A stretch of DNA of 43,169 nt from the NCBI GenBank assembly GCA_964495145.1, contig CAZBUP010000006.1, forward strand, positions 1-43,169, in the 5' to 3' direction. The DNA is from UBA6120 sp964495145. Lineage in GTDB: Bacteria; Bacillota_I; Bacilli_A; RFN20; CAG-826. Of this stretch, positions 15,584 through 24,655 are shown piece after piece (position 1 is the first letter of the stretch; every line of letters starts with the position of its first letter). The notes beneath the pieces are model-generated. The model worked only from the letters and a program-made list of their open reading frames with translations, was not told where the DNA came from and made no database searches. Made by a program: the position numbers and the translations under genes.

Positions 15584-17452
15584 ATGATGAACCAAACGTT
15601 TTTTTTGGAAAAACCTTTGTTGAAGGACATCAAACCTTCTGGTTTTTACCTACGGCAGTTACAGTATTGCGCCTCTGGTTTGACGGGCAATATTGAAAAA
15701 TATTTTTCTGATTTGGGCCAAAACAATGCCTGGAAAGGCGGCAGTGGCGACGCTTGGGAGCGCGGTCCTTATTATCTCGACGGATTGGTTTCCTTAACTT
15801 TTTTATTGAAGAATGATCCATTGTCGGCCCAAATGGATGCTTGGATCAAACCCATCATCAATTCATCCAAACCCGATGGTCACTTCGGACCAGAGCAAAA
15901 CTTCGACGTCTGGCCGCGCCTCGTGGCATTGAAAGCGCTGAGGACCTATCACGAGAATCGTCATGACCCTGAATCGATTCGACTGATCCATGATTTCATC
16001 GACGGCTTGCCAAGTGTTTTGAACAATAACGCCCCGGTTCTTTGGGCCTGGGCCCGTCTTCCTGAAATTGGCGCCGTCCTTGATCTCGTCGACGCTAGCG
16101 ACGTCCGCAAACGCATCTATGACAAGATCGCCACTATGTCACTCGATTGGAGCGATTACTTTTACCGTTTCGCCTATACGAGACCTACGACGCATTACCT
16201 TAACAAGACGGCTTTCAACTTGGTCTTTCCCATCATGAAAATATTAGCCTCGAAACAAACCGGTTCCAAACCGGTATCGATCGAGAAAGCCGATCAATTC
16301 AATCGGCATCCGCTCGTGCAACATTTTTTAAAAACTCACGGCGTCAACCTCGCTATGGCTTTGAAATATCCCGTCTATGAAAAGTTTTTCGGTGGTGAGG
16401 GATTAAGTAACGACGATTTGTTCAATGGTTTGGATTTACTACTTCGACATCATGGTAACGCCCTCGGCATCTTTTCAAGTGATGAACATCTTGACGGAGT
16501 CGGACCGCGGCAAGGCGTCGAGTTGTGCGCCATCGTCGAATCGATGTTCTCGATGGAAGAAATATTGCGTCTGACCGGGGATCCACGAGCGGCCGATTTC
16601 ATCGAGTTATGGGCTTATAACGCTTGGCTGTCCATCTGTACGCCGGACATGACCGCTCATCAATACGTGACCCAGCCCAATCAAACCAAAGCCGGATACA
16701 AATGCGGTCCGTTTTTCGATGTCGGACAATCGGGAACGGTGTTCGGTCTGGCGCCCCATTTTGGTTGTTGCGCCGCCAACATGCACCAAGGATGGCCCAA
16801 GCTCGTCAATGCGGCCGTGTTGTTTCACAAAGAGGAAATATTTATTTTCTCATATATTACGGGTACCTACTCGATTCATACCGAAAAGGGAAGCTACGAA
16901 GTCGTCATTGAAGGTGATTACCCCTTTGGCGATCATGTCATAGTCACCATCACGACTGCTACTGAAGGGCCCCAGATCGTACATTTGCGACTGCCTTATG
17001 GAGCGGAAACCGAGACCGAAATCAACCAATTGAAAACGTCGTATATAAATAAGAGGATGATTGAGATAGAATTTGAGGGACGCCTTCAAGCCAAACTCAA
17101 TTTCAAATTCCAGTTCGAAACCCATCGACACGGCACATCGATCAGCCTCCGGCGTGGACCGCTGGTCTACGCCTGGCCGATTCCAAGTAAGGAACGTTAT
17201 CTGAAGGGCCATCGGCCTTTCCACGATCGGGCCTTCATCGCGATGGGTCCAATCAGGGCCCCAATGCCCAAACTCGATTCCAGAAATGAAATTCAGGTTT
17301 CAAAAATGGGTTTATTGTCTTCGCTACAAGATCGTTGGCCCGGCGCTCGTTACCTTGACGTGGCGACAAACCGGGGTGCTGACGTACGCTTGATTCCCTT
17401 GGGTTTGACCGTTTTAAGGATTTCCCAATTCCCATTAGGAAAGGATAAGTGA
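15584..17452 (+). CDS. GH127-like beta-L-arabinofuranosidase family enzyme
   Basis: This 622-residue protein belongs to the DUF1680/GH127 group. An alpha-helical barrel carries LTGDPRAADFIELWAYNAW, and the C-terminal part is beta-rich. The zinc site and nucleophile of this group are conserved: Glu313 and Cys315 in GVELCAIVE, and Cys395-Cys396 in FGCCAANMHQGWP, with spacing close to that of the Bifidobacterium HypBA1 enzyme. It should remove terminal beta-L-arabinofuranose or a related sugar, but GH127-like enzymes differ in specificity. There is no signal peptide, so it acts inside the cell. The ORF also reads from TTG 15578, inside the -10 box; ATG 15584 is preferred. The stop overlaps or abuts the transporter start. 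Confidence 0.85.
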   Translation: MMNQTFFLEKPLLKDIKPSGFYLRQLQYCASGLTGNIEKYFSDLGQNNAWKGGSGDAWERGPYYLDGLVSLTFLLKNDPLSAQMDAWIKPIINSSKPDGHFGPEQNFDVWPRLVALKALRTYHENRHDPESIRLIHDFIDGLPSVLNNNAPVLWAWARLPEIGAVLDLVDASDVRKRIYDKIATMSLDWSDYFYRFAYTRPTTHYLNKTAFNLVFPIMKILASKQTGSKPVSIEKADQFNRHPLVQHFLKTHGVNLAMALKYPVYEKFFGGEGLSNDDLFNGLDLLLRHHGNALGIFSSDEHLDGVGPRQGVELCAIVESMFSMEEILRLTGDPRAADFIELWAYNAWLSICTPDMTAHQYVTQPNQTKAGYKCGPFFDVGQSGTVFGLAPHFGCCAANMHQGWPKLVNAAVLFHKEEIFIFSYITGTYSIHTEKGSYEVVIEGDYPFGDHVIVTITTATEGPQIVHLRLPYGAETETEINQLKTSYINKRMIEIEFEGRLQAKLNFKFQFETHRHGTSISLRRGPLVYAWPIPSKERYLKGHRPFHDRAFIAMGPIRAPMPKLDSRNEIQVSKMGLLSSLQDRWPGARYLDVATNRGADVRLIPLGLTVLRISQFPLGKDK

Positions 17453-17454
17453 AT

Positions 17455-18753
17455 ATGCAAAAAGGAAAATTTGGTTGGCGTGGTTGGTTTTCAATCGTTT
17501 TATTCGGCTTGTTCGGACAAATCGCCTGGGTGATTGAAAACATGTATTTCAACAAGTTCCTCTACTACGAGATTGCGCCCAATAGTAACGCCATCGCTTG
17601 GATGGTCGCCGCCAGTGCGGCCACGGCCACGTTGACGACCATGTTTATGGGAGCCTTGTCTGATAAAATCGGTAAGCGCAAGGTTTTCATCACGACCGGT
17701 TATATTCTCTGGGGAATCGTCACCCTATCGTTTGGTTTCATCTCGCTCGACAACATCGAATTGGTGATTCCGGCCGCCCAAGCGGCGACGTTTGGCATCA
17801 TCCTTGTCATTCTCATGGACTGCATCATGACATTCTTCGGATCCACCGCCAATGACGGGGCCTTCAATGCTTGGATTACCGACATTACCGATAAAAACAA
17901 CCGGGGACCAATTGAAGGCGTTTTGTCGACTTTGCCGTTATTCGCCCTCCTGCTAGTGTTTGGCGGTTTCGATAGTTTGTCAAATGGCGGCAATTGGCCC
18001 ATCTTCTTCTTCGTCTTGGGCGGTTTGATTTCCTTGGGGGGCGTGCTTGGTCTATTCCTCCTCAAAGAATCACCCGTCGTCAAAAGCGAAAAAAACTATT
18101 GGTCGACTTTCTTCTACGGATTCCGGCCTAGTTCCTATTCAAAGCATTTACCCTTGTATCTGACGCTGATCACGATCGGGTTCATGGGTATTTCGACTCA
18201 GATATGGAATCCCTATTTCATCGTTTATTTCACCGAGTATCTCGGAATTGCCGATTACGCTTTGTTGATGGGTGGCATTGTCTTATCGGCTTCCGTCCTC
18301 ACCATGATCGTCACCCACTTCATGAAAGAGCATAACAAGAATTGGTTTTTCATTCCGGGCATCATCTTGTTCATCGGCGGTTCCCTGGCTTTGTTCTTCG
18401 TACGGACCCCGTGGCTAGTCGGCATTTTCGGTTTCGTCATGATGAGCGGCAATTTGATCTTGTCGGCGCTATTGAATGCCAAGGTCCGTGACTACACCCC
18501 GATTGACAAAGCCGGCCATTTTCAAGGCATCCGCATGATATTTTTCGTCTTGATCCCGATGGTCATCGGTCCCTTCATCGGTTCGCAAGTCATTGCCAAC
18601 ACCGGGCGGACTTATTCGGACTTGGGCGTGATTCGCGATGTCCCGACCCCGCATGTCTTCCTGGCCGCGGCCATCGCTTCGATTGTCGTGATCGCCCCGT
18701 GGCTCTTTCTTATTATTAAGGAAAAAGCCTTTAAAAAAGGCGTACATCTATAA
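17455..18753 (+). CDS. MFS sugar transporter (SLC45/GPH-like)
   Basis: The 432-residue protein has about twelve membrane helices. The early segment IAWVIENMYFNKFLYYEIAP and the motif A-like loop GALSDKIGKRKVFIT resemble the SLC45/GPH-like sugar:cation symporters of Firmicutes. A conserved NDGAFNAWITDIT segment lies near residue 140. It is directly downstream of the GH127-like gene, with AAGGAT eight bases before ATG 17455; GTG 17449, overlapping the stop as GTGA, is an alternative start. The pairing suggests that it brings in the oligosaccharide which the GH127-like enzyme cuts. It ends 13 bases before the convergent GH2 gene and has no clear terminator of its own. Confidence 0.82.
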   Translation: MQKGKFGWRGWFSIVLFGLFGQIAWVIENMYFNKFLYYEIAPNSNAIAWMVAASAATATLTTMFMGALSDKIGKRKVFITTGYILWGIVTLSFGFISLDNIELVIPAAQAATFGIILVILMDCIMTFFGSTANDGAFNAWITDITDKNNRGPIEGVLSTLPLFALLLVFGGFDSLSNGGNWPIFFFVLGGLISLGGVLGLFLLKESPVVKSEKNYWSTFFYGFRPSSYSKHLPLYLTLITIGFMGISTQIWNPYFIVYFTEYLGIADYALLMGGIVLSASVLTMIVTHFMKEHNKNWFFIPGIILFIGGSLALFFVRTPWLVGIFGFVMMSGNLILSALLNAKVRDYTPIDKAGHFQGIRMIFFVLIPMVIGPFIGSQVIANTGRTYSDLGVIRDVPTPHVFLAAAIASIVVIAPWLFLIIKEKAFKKGVHL

Positions 18754-18766
18754 GTTGTCGTAAGTT

Positions 18767-20530
18767 TTACTTTGTAATGTTTTCGAAAATCAACTGCAAT
18801 TCGCGGTTGATTTTTCTCATATGTTCTGGATTGACTTTAACGACTTGGCGGTCGTAAGTCAGCAATCCGTTGACTTCGTTTTCAACGTCGCTCAATTGGG
18901 TATAGATGATGGCCGACAAGCCATTCCTAATCTGGGGGGTCAGTTGGGTGACCCACAGTGCCTCCAGCTTATTGTCGAGTTCCGGTTCCGTCTTCATCAT
19001 TTGGTAACCAAAAGCCTTCTTGGAATCGTAGACATGGCCATCCACTTTCAAGGCGTAACCGCCGAATTCGGTCAAGGCGACGATGCGCTTACGACTCGAC
19101 CGTCGGCAGAAACGCACTTTGGAAAAGTAAATGTGCCGACTGTGAAAGTCACCGACTCGTTGGTCGAACCAGCCCGATGCATGGTCGATCAATCGCGTTT
19201 CATCCATATGCCGGGCCATGGCGAAAGCCTTTGCGGCGTCGAATTGACCCCAAGCTTCGTTAAAGGGAACCCAGACGGCAATCGACGGCACCGAAAGCAG
19301 TTTGTCGAACATTTGCTTCAATTCCCGATAATACTGAGCACGGCTTTCCTTAGCTTGACGGCCAAACCACCAATAGAAACGGTCCCAAGCCTGTATGCCG
19401 AGCATCGACATCAAACCATTGGGCAAAATGCTGCGGGAAGCCCCGCCGTTAATCATATCCTGCCAGACGATCATGCCCAGGCGATCGCAGTGAAAATAAA
19501 ACCGCATGCTTTCGATCTTGATGTGCTTTCTCAAAGTGTTGAAGCCCATGCTTTTCATCATTAAGATGTCGTGGATATAGGCTTCTTCGTCAGGCGCCGT
19601 CAATAGGCCGTCGGGCCAATAGCCCTGATCAAGCACCCCCAACATCAAATAGGGTTTGCCGTTAAGAAAGAAACGATCGGTCCCATCCGGCGCTTTCTTC
19701 CGTTGGAACGAACGCAAGGCAGCATAGGTCTTGACCTCATCATCACCATAGGTGATGGCGAATTGATATAGATCGGGTGTCTCCGGTGTCCATTCGTGGC
19801 GTTGATTCACTTTGATGCAGAAAGTTGGCTGCTCAAACTCATCGCGACTGATTTCCTGGTCATCGAAAAACACCCGTACGGTGACCGGGAGTGGTTTCAA
19901 AACATCGAGTTCGAACCGGAACTCGCCCGAACTGAAAATGGGTATGATTTTCATCTTGCGGATATAGTCTTCCGGCACGCTTTCGAGCCAGACCGTCTGC
20001 CAAATGCCCGACTGCGGCGTATAAAATATGCCATTCGGTTTCAATTTCTGCTTGCCGATTTGGTGGTGGTGGGTGTCGGTGTAATCGCGGACGCGGACCT
20101 TGATGGTGAAGGGCTTGTCGCTGATGTAGGAAGTGATATCGAGCGTGAACGGCGTGAAACCGCCGATGTGCTTTCCGGCAGGCATCCGGTTAATGAACAC
20201 TTCGGCTTCTTGATCGACCGCTCCGAAATTCAATAAAACCAGCCCTTGATTGAAGCCTTTCGGCAATTCGACTTGGCGTTCATAAATCAAATACTCATTC
20301 GGGTGCAGAACGCGGGATACCCCGGACAGGGCGCTTTCAGGCGAAAACGGGACGAGGATTTCGCCGTCGAACGATTCATCTTCAGGATCTTGGCTGATGC
20401 GATAACGCCATGTTCCGTTCAAATTCAAATATGAGGATCGCACCATTTGAGGCCTGGGGTATTCCGAAAGCGGCAGTTCGCGGTTGACTTGATTCGTCCA
20501 TGGGGTGACCATGCTGTGCAGATTTTCCAT
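18767..20530 (-). CDS. Glycoside hydrolase family 2 enzyme
   Basis: The 587-residue protein has the GH2 order: a sugar-binding jelly-roll (about residues 30-180), a short immunoglobulin-like domain (about 185-270) and a TIM-barrel. The acid/base residue is Glu425 in PFNEAWGQF, and the nucleophile is Glu488 in ALTEFGGY. GH2 members are beta-galactosidases, beta-glucuronidases, beta-mannosidases or arabinosidases; the sequence does not tell which. It is short for GH2 and has no signal peptide, so it is likely cytoplasmic. It faces the GH127-like/transporter pair and probably shares their substrate. No ribosome site precedes ATG 20530; a TAAAAT box ends six bases upstream. Confidence 0.88.
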   Translation of the reverse strand: MENLHSMVTPWTNQVNRELPLSEYPRPQMVRSSYLNLNGTWRYRISQDPEDESFDGEILVPFSPESALSGVSRVLHPNEYLIYERQVELPKGFNQGLVLLNFGAVDQEAEVFINRMPAGKHIGGFTPFTLDITSYISDKPFTIKVRVRDYTDTHHHQIGKQKLKPNGIFYTPQSGIWQTVWLESVPEDYIRKMKIIPIFSSGEFRFELDVLKPLPVTVRVFFDDQEISRDEFEQPTFCIKVNQRHEWTPETPDLYQFAITYGDDEVKTYAALRSFQRKKAPDGTDRFFLNGKPYLMLGVLDQGYWPDGLLTAPDEEAYIHDILMMKSMGFNTLRKHIKIESMRFYFHCDRLGMIVWQDMINGGASRSILPNGLMSMLGIQAWDRFYWWFGRQAKESRAQYYRELKQMFDKLLSVPSIAVWVPFNEAWGQFDAAKAFAMARHMDETRLIDHASGWFDQRVGDFHSRHIYFSKVRFCRRSSRKRIVALTEFGGYALKVDGHVYDSKKAFGYQMMKTEPELDNKLEALWVTQLTPQIRNGLSAIIYTQLSDVENEVNGLLTYDRQVVKVNPEHMRKINRELQLIFENITK

Positions 20531-20536
20531 ATTATT

Positions 20537-20542
20537 ATTTTA
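20537..20542 (-). promoter_or_regulatory. Candidate -10 box for the GH2 gene
   Basis: TAAAAT on the minus strand ends six bases before the GH2 ATG, immediately downstream of the htpG terminator. No ribosome site is present. The surrounding sequence is AT-rich, so chance is a fair alternative. Confidence 0.35.
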
Positions 20543-20552
20543 ATTTATCACG

Positions 20553-20581
20553 AAAGAAAAAGAGACACTTTGCGTGTCTCT
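20553..20581 (-). terminator. Terminator of htpG
   Basis: On the minus strand, AGAGACAC-GCAAA-GTGTCTCT forms an 8-bp stem followed by TTTTCTTTC. It starts 12 bases after the htpG stop. Confidence 0.85.
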
Positions 20582-20592
20582 ATCGTCTGAGA

Positions 20593-22515
20593 TTATGCTT
20601 TCGGGCTCGTTTCGATCATCAACTCGATCATCGCCTTAGAAAATTCCAAGGGATTCTCGAGCGGAAATCCCTCAATCAACAACGCTTGCGAATAAAGCAA
20701 GTCGGCATACTTGGCCAATTTGATTGGATCTTTGAGGTAGAGCCGTTCGAGTGCTTTAAACAGTTCGTGATGAGGATTGATTTCCAGGATGCGCTCGGCT
20801 TTGGGTTTTTGTTCCTGCGGGGTTTGCTGCAGGACTTTTTCCATTTCAAACGAGACCCCTTCGCCGCTGACGAGGCAGACCGGGGAGTCGGCCAAGCGCT
20901 TGGAGATGACCACGTCTTGGACCTTGCCTTTTAATAATTCCTTGATTTTCTCTAACAAGGGTTTCTTCTGTTCCTTTAGTTCCTCGTAGACTTTTTTCTC
21001 TTCCTTGTCCAATTCGTCAAATTCGCCTTGGTTGATCGATTTGAATTTCTTGCCCTCGTATTCATCGAGGATCGACAAGGCAAATTCGTCGATGTCATCG
21101 GACAAGACCAAGACATCGTAGCCCTCTTTCTTGATACGGTCCATCTGGGGCATGGCCTTGACGGCGTCTTTAGTCTTGGCTGAAGCAAAATAGATGGCTT
21201 TTTGATCTTTCTTCATGGCGGCCACGTATTGCTTCAAACCGATGGGTTTTTCTTCGTTCAAGGTCGTGTAGACCAATAAATCCTTCAAAGAGTCCTTCTT
21301 GATGCCGAACAGCTCATAAAGTCCGTACTTCAAATTGATGCCGTAAAGTTTAAAGAACTCCAAATATTTGTCGTAATCGTTGGTTTTGAACTTTTCCAGT
21401 TCGCTGAGGATTTTCTTTTCAAGCGCTTCGGCAATCTTGCCGACTTGCTTGTTTTGTTGGACTAATTCCCGCGAAATATTCAATGATAAATCCGGCGAGT
21501 CGACCAATCCTTTGATGAAGCGCAAGTAACCGGGTATCAATTCTTTGCAGGCATCCATGATGAAGACGCCCTTGGCGTACAATTTGAGTCCGCGTTCGTA
21601 GGATTCATCATATAGGTTATAAGGCGCATGGCTCGGGATGAATAGCAGCGCGTTATAGGAAATCAATCCCTCGACGTTGACGAAGTAACTCTTCATCGGG
21701 GCTTCATAGTCCGAAAACTTGCTTTTGTAGAATTCCGCCAACGCTTCCTCGGTGACTTCGCTTTTGTTCTTACGCCACAGCGGGATCATCGAATTCAGCG
21801 TCTCGTCGATCTTTTTCTTGACGTATTTTCCTTCAATCGGTTTGCCGTCGTCATCGAGTTTGGCCACCTCTTGCTCGCTCAGCATCCGGATTGGGTAACG
21901 GATGTAATCCGAGTATTTCTTCACGAGCGATTTCAAGGAATACGTTTCGAGATACTCGTCGTATTTGTCTTCATCCTTGTTATCGCGAAGATGCAAATGG
22001 ATGGTTGTCCCCGTTTCCTTGCGGTCGCACGCTTCCAGCGTATAGCTTTCGGTTCCGTCGGAACTGAACCGGTAGGCTTGGTCCGACAAAGCCGATTTCG
22101 TTTCGACGACGACTTGCTTGGCCACCATGAAGGCGCTGTAAAACCCGACGCCGAATTGGCCGATCAGTTCGGCTTCGTTTTTCAGTTTCTCGTCGGATAT
22201 TTTCTTTAAGAATTCGCGCGAACCGCTGGCGGCGATCGTCCCCAGGTTGTCGTTCAATTCATCATAGGTCATGCCGATGCCGTTATCGGACACCGACAAG
22301 ATCCGTTTCTTCTTGTTGACCTCGAGCCGGATCTCATAGTCGTTCCGTTTTTCCATTTTTTCGTCGCTCAATGACAACACGTGGTATTTGTCAATCGCGT
22401 CCGAGGCGTTGGAAATCAGTTCCCGGAGGAAGATTTCCCGATTCGTGTAGATGGAATGGACCATCAGTTCCAATAATCGTTTGGATTCCGTTTTAAATTG
22501 TCTTGTCTCTGCCAT
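20593..22515 (-). CDS. htpG: HSP90 chaperone HtpG
   Basis: The complete 640-residue HtpG has the N-terminal GHKL ATPase with LISNASDAIDK (about residue 35), DNGIGM (about 80) and GQFGVGFYSAFMVA (about 120). A middle domain with SLNISRELVQQNK follows, then a C-terminal dimerisation domain. It is the bacterial HSP90, an ATP-driven chaperone for late folding. The start has AGGAG eight bases upstream. The promoter carries a CIRCE operator, so HrcA should repress it; in Bacillus subtilis htpG is not under HrcA, which makes this notable. It begins just after the natB-like stop but has its own promoter and terminator. Confidence 0.98.
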   Translation of the reverse strand: MAETRQFKTESKRLLELMVHSIYTNREIFLRELISNASDAIDKYHVLSLSDEKMEKRNDYEIRLEVNKKKRILSVSDNGIGMTYDELNDNLGTIAASGSREFLKKISDEKLKNEAELIGQFGVGFYSAFMVAKQVVVETKSALSDQAYRFSSDGTESYTLEACDRKETGTTIHLHLRDNKDEDKYDEYLETYSLKSLVKKYSDYIRYPIRMLSEQEVAKLDDDGKPIEGKYVKKKIDETLNSMIPLWRKNKSEVTEEALAEFYKSKFSDYEAPMKSYFVNVEGLISYNALLFIPSHAPYNLYDESYERGLKLYAKGVFIMDACKELIPGYLRFIKGLVDSPDLSLNISRELVQQNKQVGKIAEALEKKILSELEKFKTNDYDKYLEFFKLYGINLKYGLYELFGIKKDSLKDLLVYTTLNEEKPIGLKQYVAAMKKDQKAIYFASAKTKDAVKAMPQMDRIKKEGYDVLVLSDDIDEFALSILDEYEGKKFKSINQGEFDELDKEEKKVYEELKEQKKPLLEKIKELLKGKVQDVVISKRLADSPVCLVSGEGVSFEMEKVLQQTPQEQKPKAERILEINPHHELFKALERLYLKDPIKLAKYADLLYSQALLIEGFPLENPLEFSKAMIELMIETSPKA

Positions 22516-22539
22516 ATTGAAAACTCCTATCTGGACGAT

Positions 22540-22567
22540 ATTTTAACACAATCCTTGGCACTGTCAA
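22540..22567 (-). promoter_or_regulatory. htpG promoter
   Basis: On the minus strand, TTGACA (22562-22567) lies 16 bp from TAAAAT (22540-22545), about 25 bases before the htpG start. The -35 box straddles the CIRCE spacer and its distal half-site. Confidence 0.75.
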
Positions 22568-22581
22568 GTTTTGAGTGCTAA
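22555..22581 (-). promoter_or_regulatory. CIRCE operator (HrcA site) upstream of htpG
   Basis: TTAGCACTC-N9-CAGTGCCAA: the first half-site is perfect and the second differs from GAGTGCTAA at two positions. The spacing is the canonical nine bases. It overlaps the -35 box, so bound HrcA would block the polymerase. It begins directly after the stop codon of the upstream permease gene. Confidence 0.88.
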
Positions 22582-22584
22582 TTT

Positions 22585-23775
22585 TTACCTTTTAAACATG
22601 ACGGCTTCGCTGTTGAACATCCTGATCAACAACACACCGCAGACCGAAGCGTATAAAACCGAAGAAATCCCGGCGATGGCGATATGGAACCAATTCGTCG
22701 CAAACGAGAAAATGCCGACCAAGGCTTGAGTCGGCCCGTAAATCGGAATTAAGTAGACGAACCAGTTCGTGGCCGACCCCGAATTGAACATGGTCAAGAT
22801 GCCGGTCATCATGACCACGATCATAAACGGCATCGCCAAGGCGCTGGCTTCCTTAACCGAACGCGAATAAGCCGATAAAATCGCCAAAAAGGAAACGATA
22901 AACAAAACGATGGATATAATCACAAAGACGATTCCCAAATAGTCGGTGACCAGGAAATTGGCCAGGGCGCTTGTGGCGTCCCCGCCCTGCATACCGATGA
23001 TTTTAGGGAAAGACAGAATCGTTCCCACGAATGACGATAACGCGGCCAAGGTAGCCAATATCGATAGCGAAATGATTTTGCCGATGGCCAGTTCCCGGCG
23101 TTTGATTGGGGTCACCAGTAGGGTGGCGATCGTGCCCCGTTCCTTTTCTCCGGCAATCGATTCCGGGGTCACCGCCAGGCAACCCGAAAATAGGAACGAC
23201 AAAATCAGAAACGGCAATATCATGGACAAAATTTGGCCCAAGGCAGCCTCGTCGGTCGCCATGTCATAGGTCGTGTCGAGGTTGCCGTTTAAGGTGATGA
23301 CGTTGCTGACGCTCGTCTCATAGGCGTCGATGAGAGCGGAAATCACGCCGTAAATCTGGTAAGAGCTGACTTCGGTCGAATTGTAGAATAAATCAGCAGC
23401 CGGAGCGGGATCGCCCAAGGTTTGGGCGGCCACGACTTTTTGGTCAAAATCGGCTTCGAAGACCATGAGCAAATCCAAATCGCCTGATTCGATTTTGGCT
23501 TTGGCGGCATCGACTTCCGAAGGAAGAATCGTCGTCAAGGTGATTTTGACTTCGCTCAGTTCGATCATATCGGATACGCTGTCCGGCAGGTTGACGGTTT
23601 CGGCTACCGGGACGTAATCGGGATCGCCTCCAAGGAAGCTCGTCATCCCTTCGCCCATGATCGAGTAAATGCCGAAGATCATCAATCCCGGCAATAGCAA
23701 GGTCGTCAACACGAGTCGCGAGTCGCGGAAAAAGCGAGTCAGTTCCTTTTTAATGATAGTCATGATGTTTTTCAT
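22585..23775 (-). CDS. ABC-2 type exporter permease (NatB-like)
   Basis: The 396-residue protein has one N-terminal membrane helix at about residues 20-40, a soluble extracytoplasmic region to about 175 and a cluster of five or six helices. The coupling segment GEKERGTIATLLVTPIKRRELAIGK is the hallmark of the NatB/ABC-2 permeases, which export sodium or drugs. The substrate is uncertain. GGAGG lies nine bases before ATG 23775, which overlaps the stop of the ATPase gene by one base, so the two form one translational unit. Confidence 0.88.
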   Translation of the reverse strand: MKNIMTIIKKELTRFFRDSRLVLTTLLLPGLMIFGIYSIMGEGMTSFLGGDPDYVPVAETVNLPDSVSDMIELSEVKITLTTILPSEVDAAKAKIESGDLDLLMVFEADFDQKVVAAQTLGDPAPAADLFYNSTEVSSYQIYGVISALIDAYETSVSNVITLNGNLDTTYDMATDEAALGQILSMILPFLILSFLFSGCLAVTPESIAGEKERGTIATLLVTPIKRRELAIGKIISLSILATLAALSSFVGTILSFPKIIGMQGGDATSALANFLVTDYLGIVFVIISIVLFIVSFLAILSAYSRSVKEASALAMPFMIVVMMTGILTMFNSGSATNWFVYLIPIYGPTQALVGIFSFATNWFHIAIAGISSVLYASVCGVLLIRMFNSEAVMFKR

Positions 23776-24548
23776 TAAAAGGTCCCTCCCTCTTGTTCGT
23801 AGATCTTAAAAAAGACGTCTTCCAACGATTGCCCGGCGCAAATGTCGGCAAGCGCCCCTTCGCGAACCAAACGTCCCTTGATGATGATGCCGACGTGCGT
23901 GCAAATTTTTTCCACCAGACTGAAGATATGCGTTGAGACGATGATGGTCTTGCCTTGATTTTTCAAATCGAGCAGGAAATCGGTCACCACTTTGGCCGTC
24001 AAGACGTCGAGGCCGTTGGTCGGTTCGTCGAAGATGATGAAATCTGGGTCGTGAACGAGCGAAATGGCCAAAGAAGCCTTTTGCCGCATGCCCGTCGATA
24101 GGTTGGCCACTTTGACTTCGGCAAAATCGTTAATGCCGAAACGGGTGAACAAAACTTCTTTCCTTTGCTTGGCGATATCAGCGGGCACTTGGTGAAGCGC
24201 CGAGAAGAAATCGAATAGATAGCTGGGGCTGAAGAAATCCTCCAACTTCAACTCGCTAGTCAAAAACCCAATCTTTCCGCGGACGAATTCCGGTTCGGTT
24301 CGGACCGATTTTCCAAAGACTTTCGCATCGCCGGAGTCCGGTTTGATCAAGGTGGCGACAATTCTTAGCGCCGTGGTTTTCCCGGCGCCGTTTGGCCCCA
24401 GAAGCCCATAAATCTGCCCGGGATAAACCTTAAAATCGACCCCGGCCAAAGCCGTGATATGCGTCGCGGCAATGTTTTGCAGTTTTTGCTGTTTTTTGCT
24501 GAGATAGAACGTCTTGACGAGACTTTGTACTTCTAGTACCGGATCCAT
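23775..24548 (-). CDS. ABC exporter ATPase (NatA-like)
   Basis: This 257-residue ATPase has Walker A GPNGAGKTT (about residue 44), Q-loop GFLTSELKLEDFFSP, signature LSTGMRQKASLA (about 145) and Walker B FIIFDEPTNGLD, followed by the switch His in ISTH-like IVSTHIFS. It energises the downstream NatB-like permease. ATG 24548 is preferred, with GGGAG five bases upstream; an ATG at 24560 is in frame. The 107-base gap to the MATE gene is AT-rich and holds only a weak CCTT/AAGG hairpin, so the promoter for this pair is probably there but not clear. Confidence 0.92.
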   Translation of the reverse strand: MDPVLEVQSLVKTFYLSKKQQKLQNIAATHITALAGVDFKVYPGQIYGLLGPNGAGKTTALRIVATLIKPDSGDAKVFGKSVRTEPEFVRGKIGFLTSELKLEDFFSPSYLFDFFSALHQVPADIAKQRKEVLFTRFGINDFAEVKVANLSTGMRQKASLAISLVHDPDFIIFDEPTNGLDVLTAKVVTDFLLDLKNQGKTIIVSTHIFSLVEKICTHVGIIIKGRLVREGALADICAGQSLEDVFFKIYEQEGGTF

Positions 24549-24655
24549 AATCGCTCCCATTCACATCAAATCGATGATCTTGAAATCACAATTAATAATT
24601 TTAAAACATAAAGATAAATCGATAAACCTTATTCAAGGCATTATTTTATTTATTT

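Noticed and set aside
18725..18745. GCCTT/AAGGC hairpin as a terminator of the transporter gene
   Set aside because: The stem lies inside the coding end and no T-run follows, so it is not a convincing terminator.
18821..19564. 247-codon ORF on the plus strand
   Set aside because: It is antisense to the GH2 gene, whose catalytic motifs lie in this stretch; there is no family match.
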